A stretch of DNA of 64,000 nt from Streptomyces uncialis. GTDB lineage: Bacteria; Actinomycetota; Actinomycetes; Streptomycetales; Streptomycetaceae. Shown here in pieces: positions 1 to 7,195 of the stretch (positions are counted from its first letter, which is position 1; each line of letters begins with the position of its first letter). Under the pieces are notes generated by a model, which was not told where the DNA came from, made no database searches, and saw nothing but the letters and a program-made list of their open reading frames with translations. Location: the NCBI RefSeq assembly GCF_001905345.1, contig NZ_LFBV01000004.1, positions 558,001-622,000 on the forward strand. Direction: 5' to 3'. Made by a program: the position numbers and the translations under genes.

Positions 1-457
1 GACATGCCGCCCTCAGTGGGGGAGGAGGTGAAGCGGCACATCGGGACGTTTCCGCCTGTGGAAGTGGAGCTGCCGTGGGGAAGACCCGGAGCCGACAGGC
101 CGCGCCGGAAGTTCGCGCCCCTGCTCACCACGCGGTTCGGCAATGCCATCGCCGTGAATACATGGAACACCTGTACGTGGAAGCCGTCGCTGGCCAAGGC
201 GGGTGTCATCGAGCCGCGTCATGAAGGGGCGAAGGCGTGGCAGTGGGAGGCGGCGCCAAGGGACGGCTTCCATGTACTGCGGCACACCTGTGCCTCGGTC
301 ATGTTGGAGGCGGGGGGAGTGCGTGGTGACCCTGGCGCGAGGGCTGGGCATTCCTTCGCCGACCGTCACGCTGAGCTACTACGCTCACTTCATGCCGGAA
401 GCCGGAGCCAAAGGGCGCACCGTCATCGACGGAGTCCTGGGGAGCCGGAGAGAGTGA
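1..457 (+). pseudogene. Tyrosine-recombinase (phage-type integrase) C-terminal fragment, frameshifted
   Basis: This is the end of a tyrosine site-specific recombinase whose N-terminus lies outside the window. Reading from position 4, the protein carries the conserved box with the first catalytic arginine (HVLRHTCASVMLEAG, about 270-315). The family's C-terminal part (VTLSYYAHFMPEAG, then AKGRTVIDGVLG) continues only in another frame, read up to 457. A frameshift therefore lies near 310-325. The usual G-H-S-S box around the second catalytic His reads G-I-P-S-P in the continuing frame, so that residue is lost as well. I infer a decayed integrase of an integrated element. No tRNA or att-like repeat was seen between it and the next gene. 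Confidence 0.75.
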
Positions 458-575
458 CGTGCCCGTGGAAACTCCCCAGATTCTCCCCGGGGCTGGTGGG
501 AGTGGGACGCGCCTGGTCGCCCGGTCCGACTCGGTCTGCTGATTCACAGGGAGTCGCGCCGTATAGCCTGGGGAA

Positions 576-1523
576 ATGCTGAGAGAGGTCACGGCGACGC
601 GCTATGTCACGCCCCTGAGCGAGGGCGGGTCGCTGCCCGGTGTCGTCGAGGCCGACGACCTCGGTATGTACGTCGTCAAGTTCACCGGCTCCGCCCAGGG
701 ACCGAAGGCGCTGGTCGCCGAAGTGATCGTCGGGGAACTGGCCCGCGCCCTCGGGCTGCGGGTGCCCGAGCTGGTGCGCGCCCACTTCGACCCGGCGGTC
801 GCCGCGCACGAGCCGCACCAGGAGGTGCGCGACCTGCTGGCGGCCAGCGCGGGCCTCAACCTCGGCATGGACTATCTGCCCGGCGCCGCCGACTTCGCCC
901 CGGACACCGCGCCGCGCGCGCTGCGCGTCGGCCCCCTGGAGGCCGGCCGGATCGTCTGGCTGGACGCGCTGACCGCCAATGTCGACCGCACCCTGCACAG
1001 CTCGAACCTGATGGTGTGGCCCACCTTCGGCGTCCCGAAGGTCAACGAACCCCTGCTGTGGCTCATCGACCACGGGGCCGCGCTGGTCTTCCACCACCGC
1101 TGGGAGAGCGCCACCGACGCCGTCACCAAGCGCTACGACTTCCGCCGCCACGCCCTCGGCGGCTACGGCCCCGACACGGCCGCCGCCGACGCCGAACTGG
1201 CGCCCAGGGTGACCCGGGACCTGCTGCGCGACATCACCGCCCTGGTCCCCGACGAGTGGCTCGCGGACGAACCCGGCTTCGCCGGACCCGACGCGGTACG
1301 CGACGCATACGCCGGCCATCTCGTCGCCCGCGCGCGTGCCTCCCGGGACTGGCTGCCCACCGACTTCCCGGCCCGGGAACAGCTCGCGGCCGAGGACGCG
1401 CACCGCGCGGCGGCCACCGAGGCGGGCCGCCCGGCCTGGCTCAAGCGCGTGCCCGATCTGCACGGGAGGCCCCCGGCGGAACAGGACTGGTCCGTCCATC
1501 TGGACCGGAAACCGAAAGGCTGA
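576..1523 (+). CDS. HipA-like serine/threonine kinase family protein
   Basis: The 315-aa protein resembles the stand-alone HipA-like kinases of actinobacteria. An N-terminal strand-rich part (residues 1-60, VVKFTGSAQGPKALVAE) looks like the nucleotide-binding lobe. A catalytic-loop-like segment, TANVDRTLHSSN, lies near residues 130-141, and LIDHGAAL near 165 stands where kinases have DFG. Whether it phosphorylates a protein or acts in a toxin-antitoxin pair is unknown, and no HipB-like gene is adjacent. Start choice: TAGCCT at 564-569 lies 6 nt before the ATG, which suggests a leaderless transcript. The next gene follows after 3 nt, so the two probably form an operon. Confidence 0.72.
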   Translation: MLREVTATRYVTPLSEGGSLPGVVEADDLGMYVVKFTGSAQGPKALVAEVIVGELARALGLRVPELVRAHFDPAVAAHEPHQEVRDLLAASAGLNLGMDYLPGAADFAPDTAPRALRVGPLEAGRIVWLDALTANVDRTLHSSNLMVWPTFGVPKVNEPLLWLIDHGAALVFHHRWESATDAVTKRYDFRRHALGGYGPDTAAADAELAPRVTRDLLRDITALVPDEWLADEPGFAGPDAVRDAYAGHLVARARASRDWLPTDFPAREQLAAEDAHRAAATEAGRPAWLKRVPDLHGRPPAEQDWSVHLDRKPKG

Positions 1524-1526
1524 CCC

Positions 1527-1820
1527 GTGAGTACGTCCGACGCCCCGTCCGGGCACCGCGTCCAGATCGAGTACTGCACGCAGTGCCGCTGGCTGCCGCG
1601 CGCCGCGTGGCTCGCCCAGGAACTGCTCACGACCTTCGAGACGGAGCTGACGGAACTGTCCCTCGCCCCCGGCACGGGCGGCGTGTTCGTGGTCCGGGTC
1701 GACGGCGACGTGGTCTGGGACCGCAAGCAGCAGGGCTTCCCCGAGCCGACCGCCGTCAAGCGACTGGTCCGCGACCGGGTGGCACCGGGCCGCGCCCTCG
1801 GGCACTCCGACCGTCCCTGA
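1527..1820 (+). CDS. SelT/SelW/SelH (Rdx) family thioredoxin-like protein
   Basis: This is a 97-aa Rdx-family protein with the redox motif Cys-Thr-Gln-Cys near residues 16-19 (IEYCTQCRW). The selenoprotein W/T fold follows, ending in VWDRKQQGFPEPTAVKRLVRD. The family has a small thioredoxin-like fold and is thought to act in redox control; bacterial members use Cys where animal ones use selenocysteine. It starts with GTG 3 nt after the HipA-like gene and is probably translated with it. The end converges on malate synthase. Confidence 0.85.
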   Translation: MSTSDAPSGHRVQIEYCTQCRWLPRAAWLAQELLTTFETELTELSLAPGTGGVFVVRVDGDVVWDRKQQGFPEPTAVKRLVRDRVAPGRALGHSDRP

Positions 1821-1880
1821 CCGGAAAGCCGAGGCCCCCGGCCCGGCGGATGCCTGACCGGGGACCGCCGCCGGGCGTAC

Positions 1881-3503
1881 TCAGCCGCGCAGCCGCTCGT
1901 AGGCGGGCAGCGTCAGGAAGTCGGCGTAGTCCGCGTCCAGGGACACCTTCAGCAGCAGATCGTGGGCGCGCTGCCAGTCGCCCCCGGCGAAGGCGTCCGC
2001 ACCGGTCTCCTCGCGGACGGCGGTGAGTTCCGCGGCGGCGATCTCCCGCACCAGCTCCGCGGTGGCGGTCCTGCCGTCCTCGAACACGACCCCCGCGTCG
2101 ACCCACTGCCAGATCTGCGAACGGGAGATCTCGGCGGTCGCCGCGTCCTCCATCAGCCCGAAGATCGCCACCGCGCCGGTACCGCGCAACCACGCCTCGA
2201 TGTACCGGATACCGACCTGGACCGCGTTCACCAGCCCCGCGTACGTCGGCCGCGCGTCGAGGGTGTCGAGCGCGATGAGGTCACCCGCGGCGACCGTCAC
2301 GTCCTCGCGCAGCCGGTCCTTCTGGTGCGGCGCGTCCCCGAGCACGGCGTCGAACGAGGCCATCGCCACGGGCACCAGATCCGGGTGGGCGACCCAGGAG
2401 CCGTCGAACCCGTCCCGCGCCTCCCGGTCCTTGTCGTTCCTGACCTTCTCCAGCGCGGCCGTGTTCGCCTCCGGGTCCCGCCGGGAGGGGATGAACGCGG
2501 CCATCCCCCCGATCGCGTGCGCGCCCCGCTTGTGACAGGTGCGGACCAGGAGTTCGGTGTAGGCACGCATGAACGGCGCCGTCATGATGACGGCGTTGCG
2601 GTCGGGCAGCACGAACTTCGCGCCGCCGTCCCGGAAGTTCTTGATGATCGAGAAGAGATAGTCCCAGCGCCCCGCGTTCAGCCCGGAGGCGTGGTCCCGC
2701 AGCTCGTACAGGATCTCCTCCATCTCGTACGCGGCGGTGATCGTCTCGATGAGGACCGTCGCGCGGACCGTGCCCTGGGGGATGCCCAGCTTCTCCTGCG
2801 CGAACACGAACACGTCGTTCCAGAGGCGGGCCTCACGGTGCGACTCGATCTTCGGCAGATAGAAGTACGGACCCCGCGCCTGGTCGGTGAGGCGCCGCGC
2901 GTTGTGGAAGAAGTACAGCCCGAAGTCGACCAGCGCGCCCGGCACGGGCCGGCCGTCGACCTGGAGATGCCGCTCGTCCAGATGCCAGCCGCGCGGACGC
3001 ATCACCACCGTCGCCAGCTCGGAGTCGTCCTTGAGGGCGTACGACTTCCCGGTGCGCTCGTCGGTGAAGTCGATCCGCCGGGTGAAGGCGTCACGCATGT
3101 TGAGCTGGCCCAGGACCACGTTCTCCCAGGTGGGGGAGGAAGCGTCCTCGAAGTCCGCGAGCCAGACCCGCGCCCCCGAGTTCAGCGCGTTCACGGTCAT
3201 CCGGCGGTCGGTGGGGCCGGTGATCTCGACCCGGCGGTCGTTCAGCGCGGGCGGCGCGGGGGCCACCCGCCAGGAGTCGTCCGCGCGCACGTCCGCCGTC
3301 CCGGGGAGGAAGTCCAGCGTGGAGGTACGGGCGATCTCGGCGCGGCGCCCGGCACGCAGCGCGAGGAGTTCGTCCCTCGTGGGCGTGAACCGCCGGTGCA
3401 GCTCCGCCACGAAGGCGAGCGCCGCGCCGGTCAGTACCTCGTCCTGCCGGGGCAGGGGCTCCGTGCCGACGAGGGTCGGCGAGGACGGCGCTGCTGCGGA
3501 CAT
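1881..3503 (-). CDS. aceB: Malate synthase A
   Basis: Malate synthase condenses glyoxylate with acetyl-CoA to give malate and CoA. The 540-aa length matches the A isoform. Family segments seen include NALNSGARVWLADFEDASSP (about residues 105-125), VMRPRGWHLDE (about 168), TVLIETITAAYEMEEILYEL (about 250) and the later HAIGGMAAFIPSR. The allantoin genes nearby suggest that it consumes glyoxylate released from allantoin, beyond any role in the glyoxylate shunt. In S. coelicolor, aceB is known to belong to the AllR-controlled allantoin regulon. GAAGGAAG precedes the start. An operator-like site lies in its promoter (separate entry). Confidence 0.95.
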   Translation of the reverse strand: MSAAAPSSPTLVGTEPLPRQDEVLTGAALAFVAELHRRFTPTRDELLALRAGRRAEIARTSTLDFLPGTADVRADDSWRVAPAPPALNDRRVEITGPTDRRMTVNALNSGARVWLADFEDASSPTWENVVLGQLNMRDAFTRRIDFTDERTGKSYALKDDSELATVVMRPRGWHLDERHLQVDGRPVPGALVDFGLYFFHNARRLTDQARGPYFYLPKIESHREARLWNDVFVFAQEKLGIPQGTVRATVLIETITAAYEMEEILYELRDHASGLNAGRWDYLFSIIKNFRDGGAKFVLPDRNAVIMTAPFMRAYTELLVRTCHKRGAHAIGGMAAFIPSRRDPEANTAALEKVRNDKDREARDGFDGSWVAHPDLVPVAMASFDAVLGDAPHQKDRLREDVTVAAGDLIALDTLDARPTYAGLVNAVQVGIRYIEAWLRGTGAVAIFGLMEDAATAEISRSQIWQWVDAGVVFEDGRTATAELVREIAAAELTAVREETGADAFAGGDWQRAHDLLLKVSLDADYADFLTLPAYERLRG

Positions 3504-3562
3504 GAGCGGTCACTTCCTTCGGCAAGGGGGAGGGCGCGGCGATCGAATGCGCTGGAAAATGG

Positions 3563-3591
3563 ATACTAGTTTCCTCATGGTGGAACTTCAA
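3563..3591 (-). promoter_or_regulatory. aceB promoter with IclR/AllR-type operator in the spacer
   Basis: On the minus strand, TTGAAG (3586-3591), a 17-nt spacer and TAGTAT (3563-3568) form a near-consensus housekeeping promoter about 60 nt upstream of aceB. The spacer contains the interrupted palindrome TTCC-N7-GGAA (3571-3585). The same TTCC-N7-GGAA occurs in the promoter region of the IclR-family gene (7145-7159). I infer that the IclR repressor binds here and blocks RNA polymerase. Confidence 0.6.
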
Positions 3592-3629
3592 GGTCGTCGG
3601 ATGCCCCCGACGGCCGCCCCCGCCCCCGC

Positions 3630-4238
3630 TCAGTCCAGTCGCCGCAGATCCGCCGGGGTGTCGATGTCGTACGCCCGCGCCACGTCCCCGCACTCCACCA
3701 GGGTCAGCTCCGCCTCGTGCGCGGCGAGATACGCCCGCGCGCCCTGGTCCCCGACGGCCAGCCCGGCCACGTCCGTCCAGCGGTCGGCGCCGAGCAGTAC
3801 GGGGTGGCCCCGTCGGCCGCCGTAGGCCGCCGCGGCCAGCGCGGACGTCATGCCGTCCGGGTCGCACCCGGCGACGCCGAGCACCCGTGCCACCGCTGCG
3901 GCCCCGACGCCCGGTTGGTCCACCAGCGTCACCAGGGCGGCGCGGGCGCCCGAACCCGCGAGCGACGCGAGGCCCGCCCGCAGCGACGACCCCATCCCCG
4001 TCTCCCAGTCAGGGTTCCCGACGACCGCGCAGCCGCGCAGATCCGCCGTGGCACGCACACCGTCCCGGCCCGCGCCGAGGACCACATGCACCGTCCCGCA
4101 GCCGCCTTCGCGCAGCGCCCGTACCGCGTGCTCCACCAGGGGGCGGCCCCGGTGCGTCAGCAGGGCCTTGGGCTGTCCGCCCAGACGGCGCCCGCCGCCG
4201 GCGGCGAGCAGCAGTCCCGCGATGTCGTCGTTCGTCAT
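3630..4238 (-). CDS. MobA-like NTP transferase (molybdenum-cofactor cytidylyl/guanylyltransferase type)
   Basis: This 202-aa protein belongs to the MobA-like NTP-transferase family. The N-terminal nucleotide-binding signature LLLAAGGGRRLGGQPKALL lies at about residues 8-26, followed by LVEHAVRAL, a metal-site-like TLVDQPGV near residue 102, and AYDIDTPADL at the end. Relatives attach CMP or GMP to molybdopterin; the cytidylyl form matures xanthine dehydrogenase. Its position beside the allantoin genes fits purine catabolism, but substrate choice is inferred. The start at 4238 puts the signature at the N-terminus, with CCAGAGGG just upstream. A longer upstream reading lacks family similarity. 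Confidence 0.75.
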   Translation of the reverse strand: MTNDDIAGLLLAAGGGRRLGGQPKALLTHRGRPLVEHAVRALREGGCGTVHVVLGAGRDGVRATADLRGCAVVGNPDWETGMGSSLRAGLASLAGSGARAALVTLVDQPGVGAAAVARVLGVAGCDPDGMTSALAAAAYGGRRGHPVLLGADRWTDVAGLAVGDQGARAYLAAHEAELTLVECGDVARAYDIDTPADLRRLD

Positions 4239-4512
4239 GCCCTCTGGATACCCCAGCACCGCCCGGCCGCGCGGCAAGCGGTTTCCCCGGAGTGCGGGAC
4301 GGGGTCGCGCGCTGCCCCGCGCATCAGCGCGCCGTCGGATTCGCCCTCCCGATCTACGCTGGGCAAAGGGGAGTTGAATTTCCGTCCATGGAGTGGCGGC
4401 GGGGCCCGCGGGTGGCGTTAACTGGCCGCGAACCCCAGGGAACCGACCGGTCCCACGGGGGCGGCGAGCCCGGTACGGAAAGCGCACGATGCGCGTGCGC
4501 GGGGGGAGAGCT

Positions 4513-4824
4513 GTGTTGCGGAGCGTGGGGCAAAGGGTTGTTACCGGCTGCGACGAGGACCCCCGGGTCGTGGAGCTGCGTGCCGCGGTCTCCAGGCTCC
4601 GCAGGGACCTCGCGACGCATCCGGCGGACTTCGCCGACCGGGTGATCGCGGAGGACGAGCTGGCGGCGCTGGACGCGATGGTGGCGGGGGGTGCGCCGGA
4701 GACTCCCCGGCTGCGCCGGTCCCTCCTCCTCGTCGCGGGGAGCATCGGATCGGTGAGCGCGCTCGCGGTGGGCCTCGCGAGGGTCCGCAACGCGGTCGAC
4801 CTCTTCGGCGAGCCTCCCCACTAG
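4513..4824 (+). CDS. DUF5955-type small protein
   Basis: This 103-aa protein resembles the Streptomyces DUF5955 family: ELRAAVSRLRRDLATHP, then AEDELAALDAMVAGG, then RRSLLLVAGSIGSVSALAVG. The N-terminal half looks helical. A short hydrophobic stretch near residue 75 could contact the membrane. Function is unknown. The GTG at 4513 is chosen because GGGGGGAGAG lies just upstream and the family begins there; an in-frame ATG at 4393 gives an implausible Arg/Pro-rich extension. The intergenic repeat element begins two bases after the stop codon. Confidence 0.7.
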   Translation: MLRSVGQRVVTGCDEDPRVVELRAAVSRLRRDLATHPADFADRVIAEDELAALDAMVAGGAPETPRLRRSLLLVAGSIGSVSALAVGLARVRNAVDLFGEPPH

Positions 4825-4825
4825 T

Positions 4826-4880
4826 CGCCTTCGCTTGCGCTTCTCAGGTCTGTCCGGCTGGGCGCACTTCGTTCCTGTGC
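4826..4880 (+). repeat. Left terminal inverted repeat of intergenic element 1
   Basis: This 55-bp end sequence runs from CGCCTTCGCTTGCGC through GGTCTGTCCGGCTGG to TTCGTTCCTGTGC. It is nearly identical, in inverted orientation, to 6095-6148. It starts two bases after the stop of the upstream gene. The same gene-end motif is found at 16421, 16510, 22083 and 22169, and inverted at 22859-22917, 63041 and 63130. Confidence 0.85.
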
Positions 4881-5450
4881 GGTCGCTCGTGGGGTGCGCA
4901 GTTCCCCGCGCCCCTGGGGTTCCACACCTGGGCGTGCTTGTTCCTGTGCCGTCGTTCGGTGGGTGCGCGGTTCCTCGCGCCCCTGGGTGCTCGGTGCTGG
5001 GCGTGCTTGTTCCTGTGCCGTCGCTCGTGGGGTGCGCAGTTCCCCGCGCCCCTGGGTGCTCGGTGCTGGGCGTACTTCGTTCCTGTGCCGTCGTTCGTGG
5101 GGTGCGCGGTTCCTCGCGCGCCTGGGGTTCCACACCTGGGCGTGCTTGTTCCTGTGGGGTCGTTCGGTGGGTGCGCGGTTCCTCGCGCCCCTGGGTGCTC
5201 GGTGCTGGGCGTACTTCGTTCCTGTGCCGTCGTTCGTGGGGTGCGCGGTTCCTCGCGCGCCTGGGGTTCCACACCTGGGCGTGCTTGTTCCTGTGGGGTC
5301 GTTCGGTGGGTGCGCGGTTCCTCGCGCCCCTGGGTGCTCGGTGCTGGGCGTACTTCGTTCCTGTGCCGTCGTTCGGTGGGTGCGCGGTTCCTCGCGCCCC
5401 TGGGGTTCCACACCTGGGCGTACTTGTTTCCGTGCGGGTCGCTCGTGGGG
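4881..5450 (+). repeat. Tandem array of eight 69/70-bp hairpin units
   Basis: Eight units carry the core GCGC(A/G)GTTCC(C/T)CGCG(C/G)CCCTGG at 4896, 4965, 5034, 5104, 5173, 5243, 5312 and 5382, a strict 69- or 70-bp period. Two linker types roughly alternate: one has GGTTCCACACCTGGGCGT, the other GGTGCTCGGTGCTGGGCGT. This gives a higher-order period of about 139 bp. Each core can fold as a hairpin (GGG-T-GCGCG / CGCGC-CCC). Open frames cross the array in several phases because of its composition and period; I do not regard them as genes. A ninth, degenerate unit fades out near 5450. Confidence 0.9.
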
Positions 5451-5580
5451 TCTGTGGGGCGCGGCCTTGCGGTGGCCGTTCGGGTGCGGGGGTGGTGTGC
5501 GGGGGTGGCGGGACCGGGTAACGTCTTTGTCCCCCACCGATTAATCCGTAGAGCACGTCAAATCATTACCCGGAGAACCC

Positions 5581-5796
5581 GTGACCGTGAGCAAGAACAT
5601 CAACAACCCCGTGGGCATGGGCGGCGGCCAGCGCAAGAAGCTGTCCCGCGCCGAACGGCAGAACAACGGTCCGCATCGTAACCTCGACCGCCAGGACGCG
5701 GCCGACCGGAAGGCGGAGCTGGTGCGCAAGATGCGCGAGAAGGCAGGCGCGGCCGAGGGCACCGCGCAGGCGGACGACGACACCGCACAGAGCTGA
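5581..5796 (+). CDS. DUF6243-type small basic protein
   Basis: This 71-aa hydrophilic, highly charged protein resembles the Streptomyces DUF6243 family: NPVGMGGGQRKKLSRAERQN, then RNLDRQDAADRKAELVRKM, ending in an acidic tail. It is probably an alpha-helical or disordered nucleic-acid-binding type protein; function is unknown. It starts with GTG after CCGGAGA; an in-frame GTG 6 nt downstream is also possible. The gene lies inside the segment bracketed by the inverted repeats 4826-4880 and 6095-6148. An A+T-richer stretch at 5538-5570 probably holds its promoter, but I could not assign boxes confidently. Confidence 0.7.
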   Translation: MTVSKNINNPVGMGGGQRKKLSRAERQNNGPHRNLDRQDAADRKAELVRKMREKAGAAEGTAQADDDTAQS

Positions 5797-5831
5797 CGCG
5801 CCACCCCTCTCACGCACTCCCTTCCTCGCGC

Positions 5832-6009
5832 AGTCGCATGGCTGCGGGAGGGGGTGGGCGGGAATCTCTGCCCGCAGACTCCGATGCTCTTCAGCAGGAC
5901 CACTGAACGTCCGACCGAGCGCGTTGGAGCGAGGACGGAGAATCCCGACCGGCCCCGACCCGAAGAACCGGCCGGACGCGCCCCAAAGGGGCGCGGGGAA
6001 CTGCGCGAA
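5832..6009 (+). repeat. Conserved ~180-bp module A, copy 1
   Basis: This is the first of four copies of a conserved intergenic module. Its order is GCGCAGTCGCA, GGGTGGGCGGGAATCTCTGC, CCGCAGACTCCGATGCTC, a variable stretch, CGAGGACGGAGAATCCCGAC, CGGCCCCGACCCGAAGAAC, and the perfect hairpin GCGCCCC-AAA-GGGGCGC (5978-5994) joined to GGGGAACTGCGC. Small inverted repeats (TCTGC-CC-GCAGA; TGCT-CTTC-AGCA) suggest a folded RNA or protein-binding DNA. Other copies: 16595-16773 and 62601-62779 (minus), 22616-22797 (plus). Confidence 0.8.
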
Positions 6010-6094
6010 GACGAGAACCGGCCCGCACCCGAGGAGCGACGCACAGGGGCAGCACCCAGGGGCGCGGGGAACTGCGCAAATCCACCGAGCGACG

Positions 6095-6148
6095 GCACAG
6101 GAACGAAGTTCGTCCAGCCGGACAGACCCAGAGGCGCAAGCGAAGGCG
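6095..6148 (-). repeat. Right terminal inverted repeat of intergenic element 1
   Basis: This is the inverted counterpart of 4826-4880. In minus-strand orientation it reads CGCCTTCGCTTGCGC, GGTCTGTCCGGCTGG, ACTTCGTTCCTGTGC, with a few mismatches and one indel. It ends one base from the stop codon of the convergent IclR gene (stop at 6150-6152). As at 4826, the motif therefore sits directly against a stop codon when read from its own gene. Confidence 0.85.
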
Positions 6149-6149
6149 G

Positions 6150-6941
6150 TCAGCTGGTGCTGAGCGTCACCGAAAGCTCCGCCGCGATCTGCTGGAGCAC
6201 CGGCACGATCCGTTCGGTCGCCGCGTCGGTGACCCGCCCGGCCGGTCCGGAGATCGAGATCGCCGCGGCCGTGGGCGACTCGGGGATCGGCACCGCGAGG
6301 CACCGCACCCCGATCTCCTGCTCGTTGTCGTCGACGGCGTACCCCGCCCGCCGTACCTCCTCCAGCGCCGCGAGGAACCCGTCCGGCGTGGTGATGGTCT
6401 TGTCCGTCGCCGCGGGCATCCCGGTCCGCGCCAGCAGCGCCCGTACCTCGTCGGCGGGCGTGTACGCCAGCAGCGCCTTGCCGACCCCCGTGGAGTGCGG
6501 CAGCACCCGCCGCCCCACCTCCGTGAACATCCGCATGGAGTGCTTGGACGGCACCTGGGCGACGTAGACGATCTCGTCCCCGTCCAGCAGGGCCATGTTC
6601 GCGGTCTCGCCGGTCTCCTCCACCAGCCGCGCGAGATGCGGCCGGGCCCATGTCCCGAGCAGCCGGGACGCCGACTCGCCCAGCCGGATCAGCCGGGGCC
6701 CGAGGGCGTACCGCCGGTTGGGCTGCTGACGGACGTAGCCGCAGGCGACGAGAGTGCGCATCAGGCGGTGGATCGTGGGCAGGGGCAGCCCGCTGCTCGT
6801 GGACAGCTCGCTCAGCCCGACCTCGCCCCCCGCGTCCGCCATCCGCTCCAGCAGGTCGAAGGCCCGCTCCAGGGACTGCACGCCGCCGCTCGGGGAGGTG
6901 GACTTGACGGCGTCGGTGGAGCTGGCGCTGGACGTCGGCAC
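6150..6941 (-). CDS. allR: IclR-family transcriptional repressor, AllR-like
   Basis: This 263-aa IclR-family regulator has a winged helix at about residues 20-80 (VQSLERAFDLLERMA, then LPLPTIHRLMRTL). The IclR ligand-binding domain follows, with TGETANMALLDGDEIVYVAQ, HSTGVGKALLAY and a Cys in EIGVRCLAVPI near residue 215. It is divergent from allantoinase and near aceB. In S. coelicolor a regulator in this setting, AllR, represses allantoin genes and responds to an allantoin-pathway or glyoxylate-type ligand; I infer the same here. The symbol rests on family and context. A TTCC-N7-GGAA site in its own promoter suggests autoregulation. Confidence 0.85.
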   Translation of the reverse strand: MPTSSASSTDAVKSTSPSGGVQSLERAFDLLERMADAGGEVGLSELSTSSGLPLPTIHRLMRTLVACGYVRQQPNRRYALGPRLIRLGESASRLLGTWARPHLARLVEETGETANMALLDGDEIVYVAQVPSKHSMRMFTEVGRRVLPHSTGVGKALLAYTPADEVRALLARTGMPAATDKTITTPDGFLAALEEVRRAGYAVDDNEQEIGVRCLAVPIPESPTAAAISISGPAGRVTDAATERIVPVLQQIAAELSVTLSTS

Positions 6942-7137
6942 GGCGCGTTCCTTTCGGGACGGGTGGGCAAGGGTGCAGCCTACCCGGGGCGGCAGCCGTT
7001 CTCCGGTGCTGTTCCGTGCCGGGCTCCGCGTCCCCGCCGGTCAGGGGTGCTCGGCCGGCGCGGACGGGGTGCGCCGGAGGGTGTTCCGGCGCCCGGCGGG
7101 ACGGAGTGGCGTTCTGATACGTGAACTGCTGGACGAA

Positions 7138-7167
7138 AGAGTAATTCCACTTCGCGGAATTAGCCAA
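7138..7167 (-). promoter_or_regulatory. Predicted allR promoter with TTCC-N7-GGAA operator
   Basis: On the minus strand, TTGGCT (7162-7167), an 18-nt spacer and TACTCT (7138-7143) resemble a sigma-A promoter. The spacer holds the palindrome AATTCC-N7-GGAATT (7143-7161), which contains the same TTCC-N7-GGAA as the aceB promoter. A leader of about 190 nt to the start at 6941 would result. The placement suggests autorepression and possibly upstream control of allantoinase. Confidence 0.5.
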
Positions 7168-7195
7168 GGGGGTGTCCGGGGTGATGGCGGGGGTC

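Noticed and set aside
4826..5450. CRISPR array as explanation of the 69/70-bp repeats
   Set aside because: Whole units repeat without unique spacers and no cas genes are present.
4835..5556. Long overlapping open frames on both strands encoding repetitive Arg/Pro/Gly proteins
   Set aside because: They are by-products of the 69/70-bp repeat array, change phase with it and show no domain or start signal.
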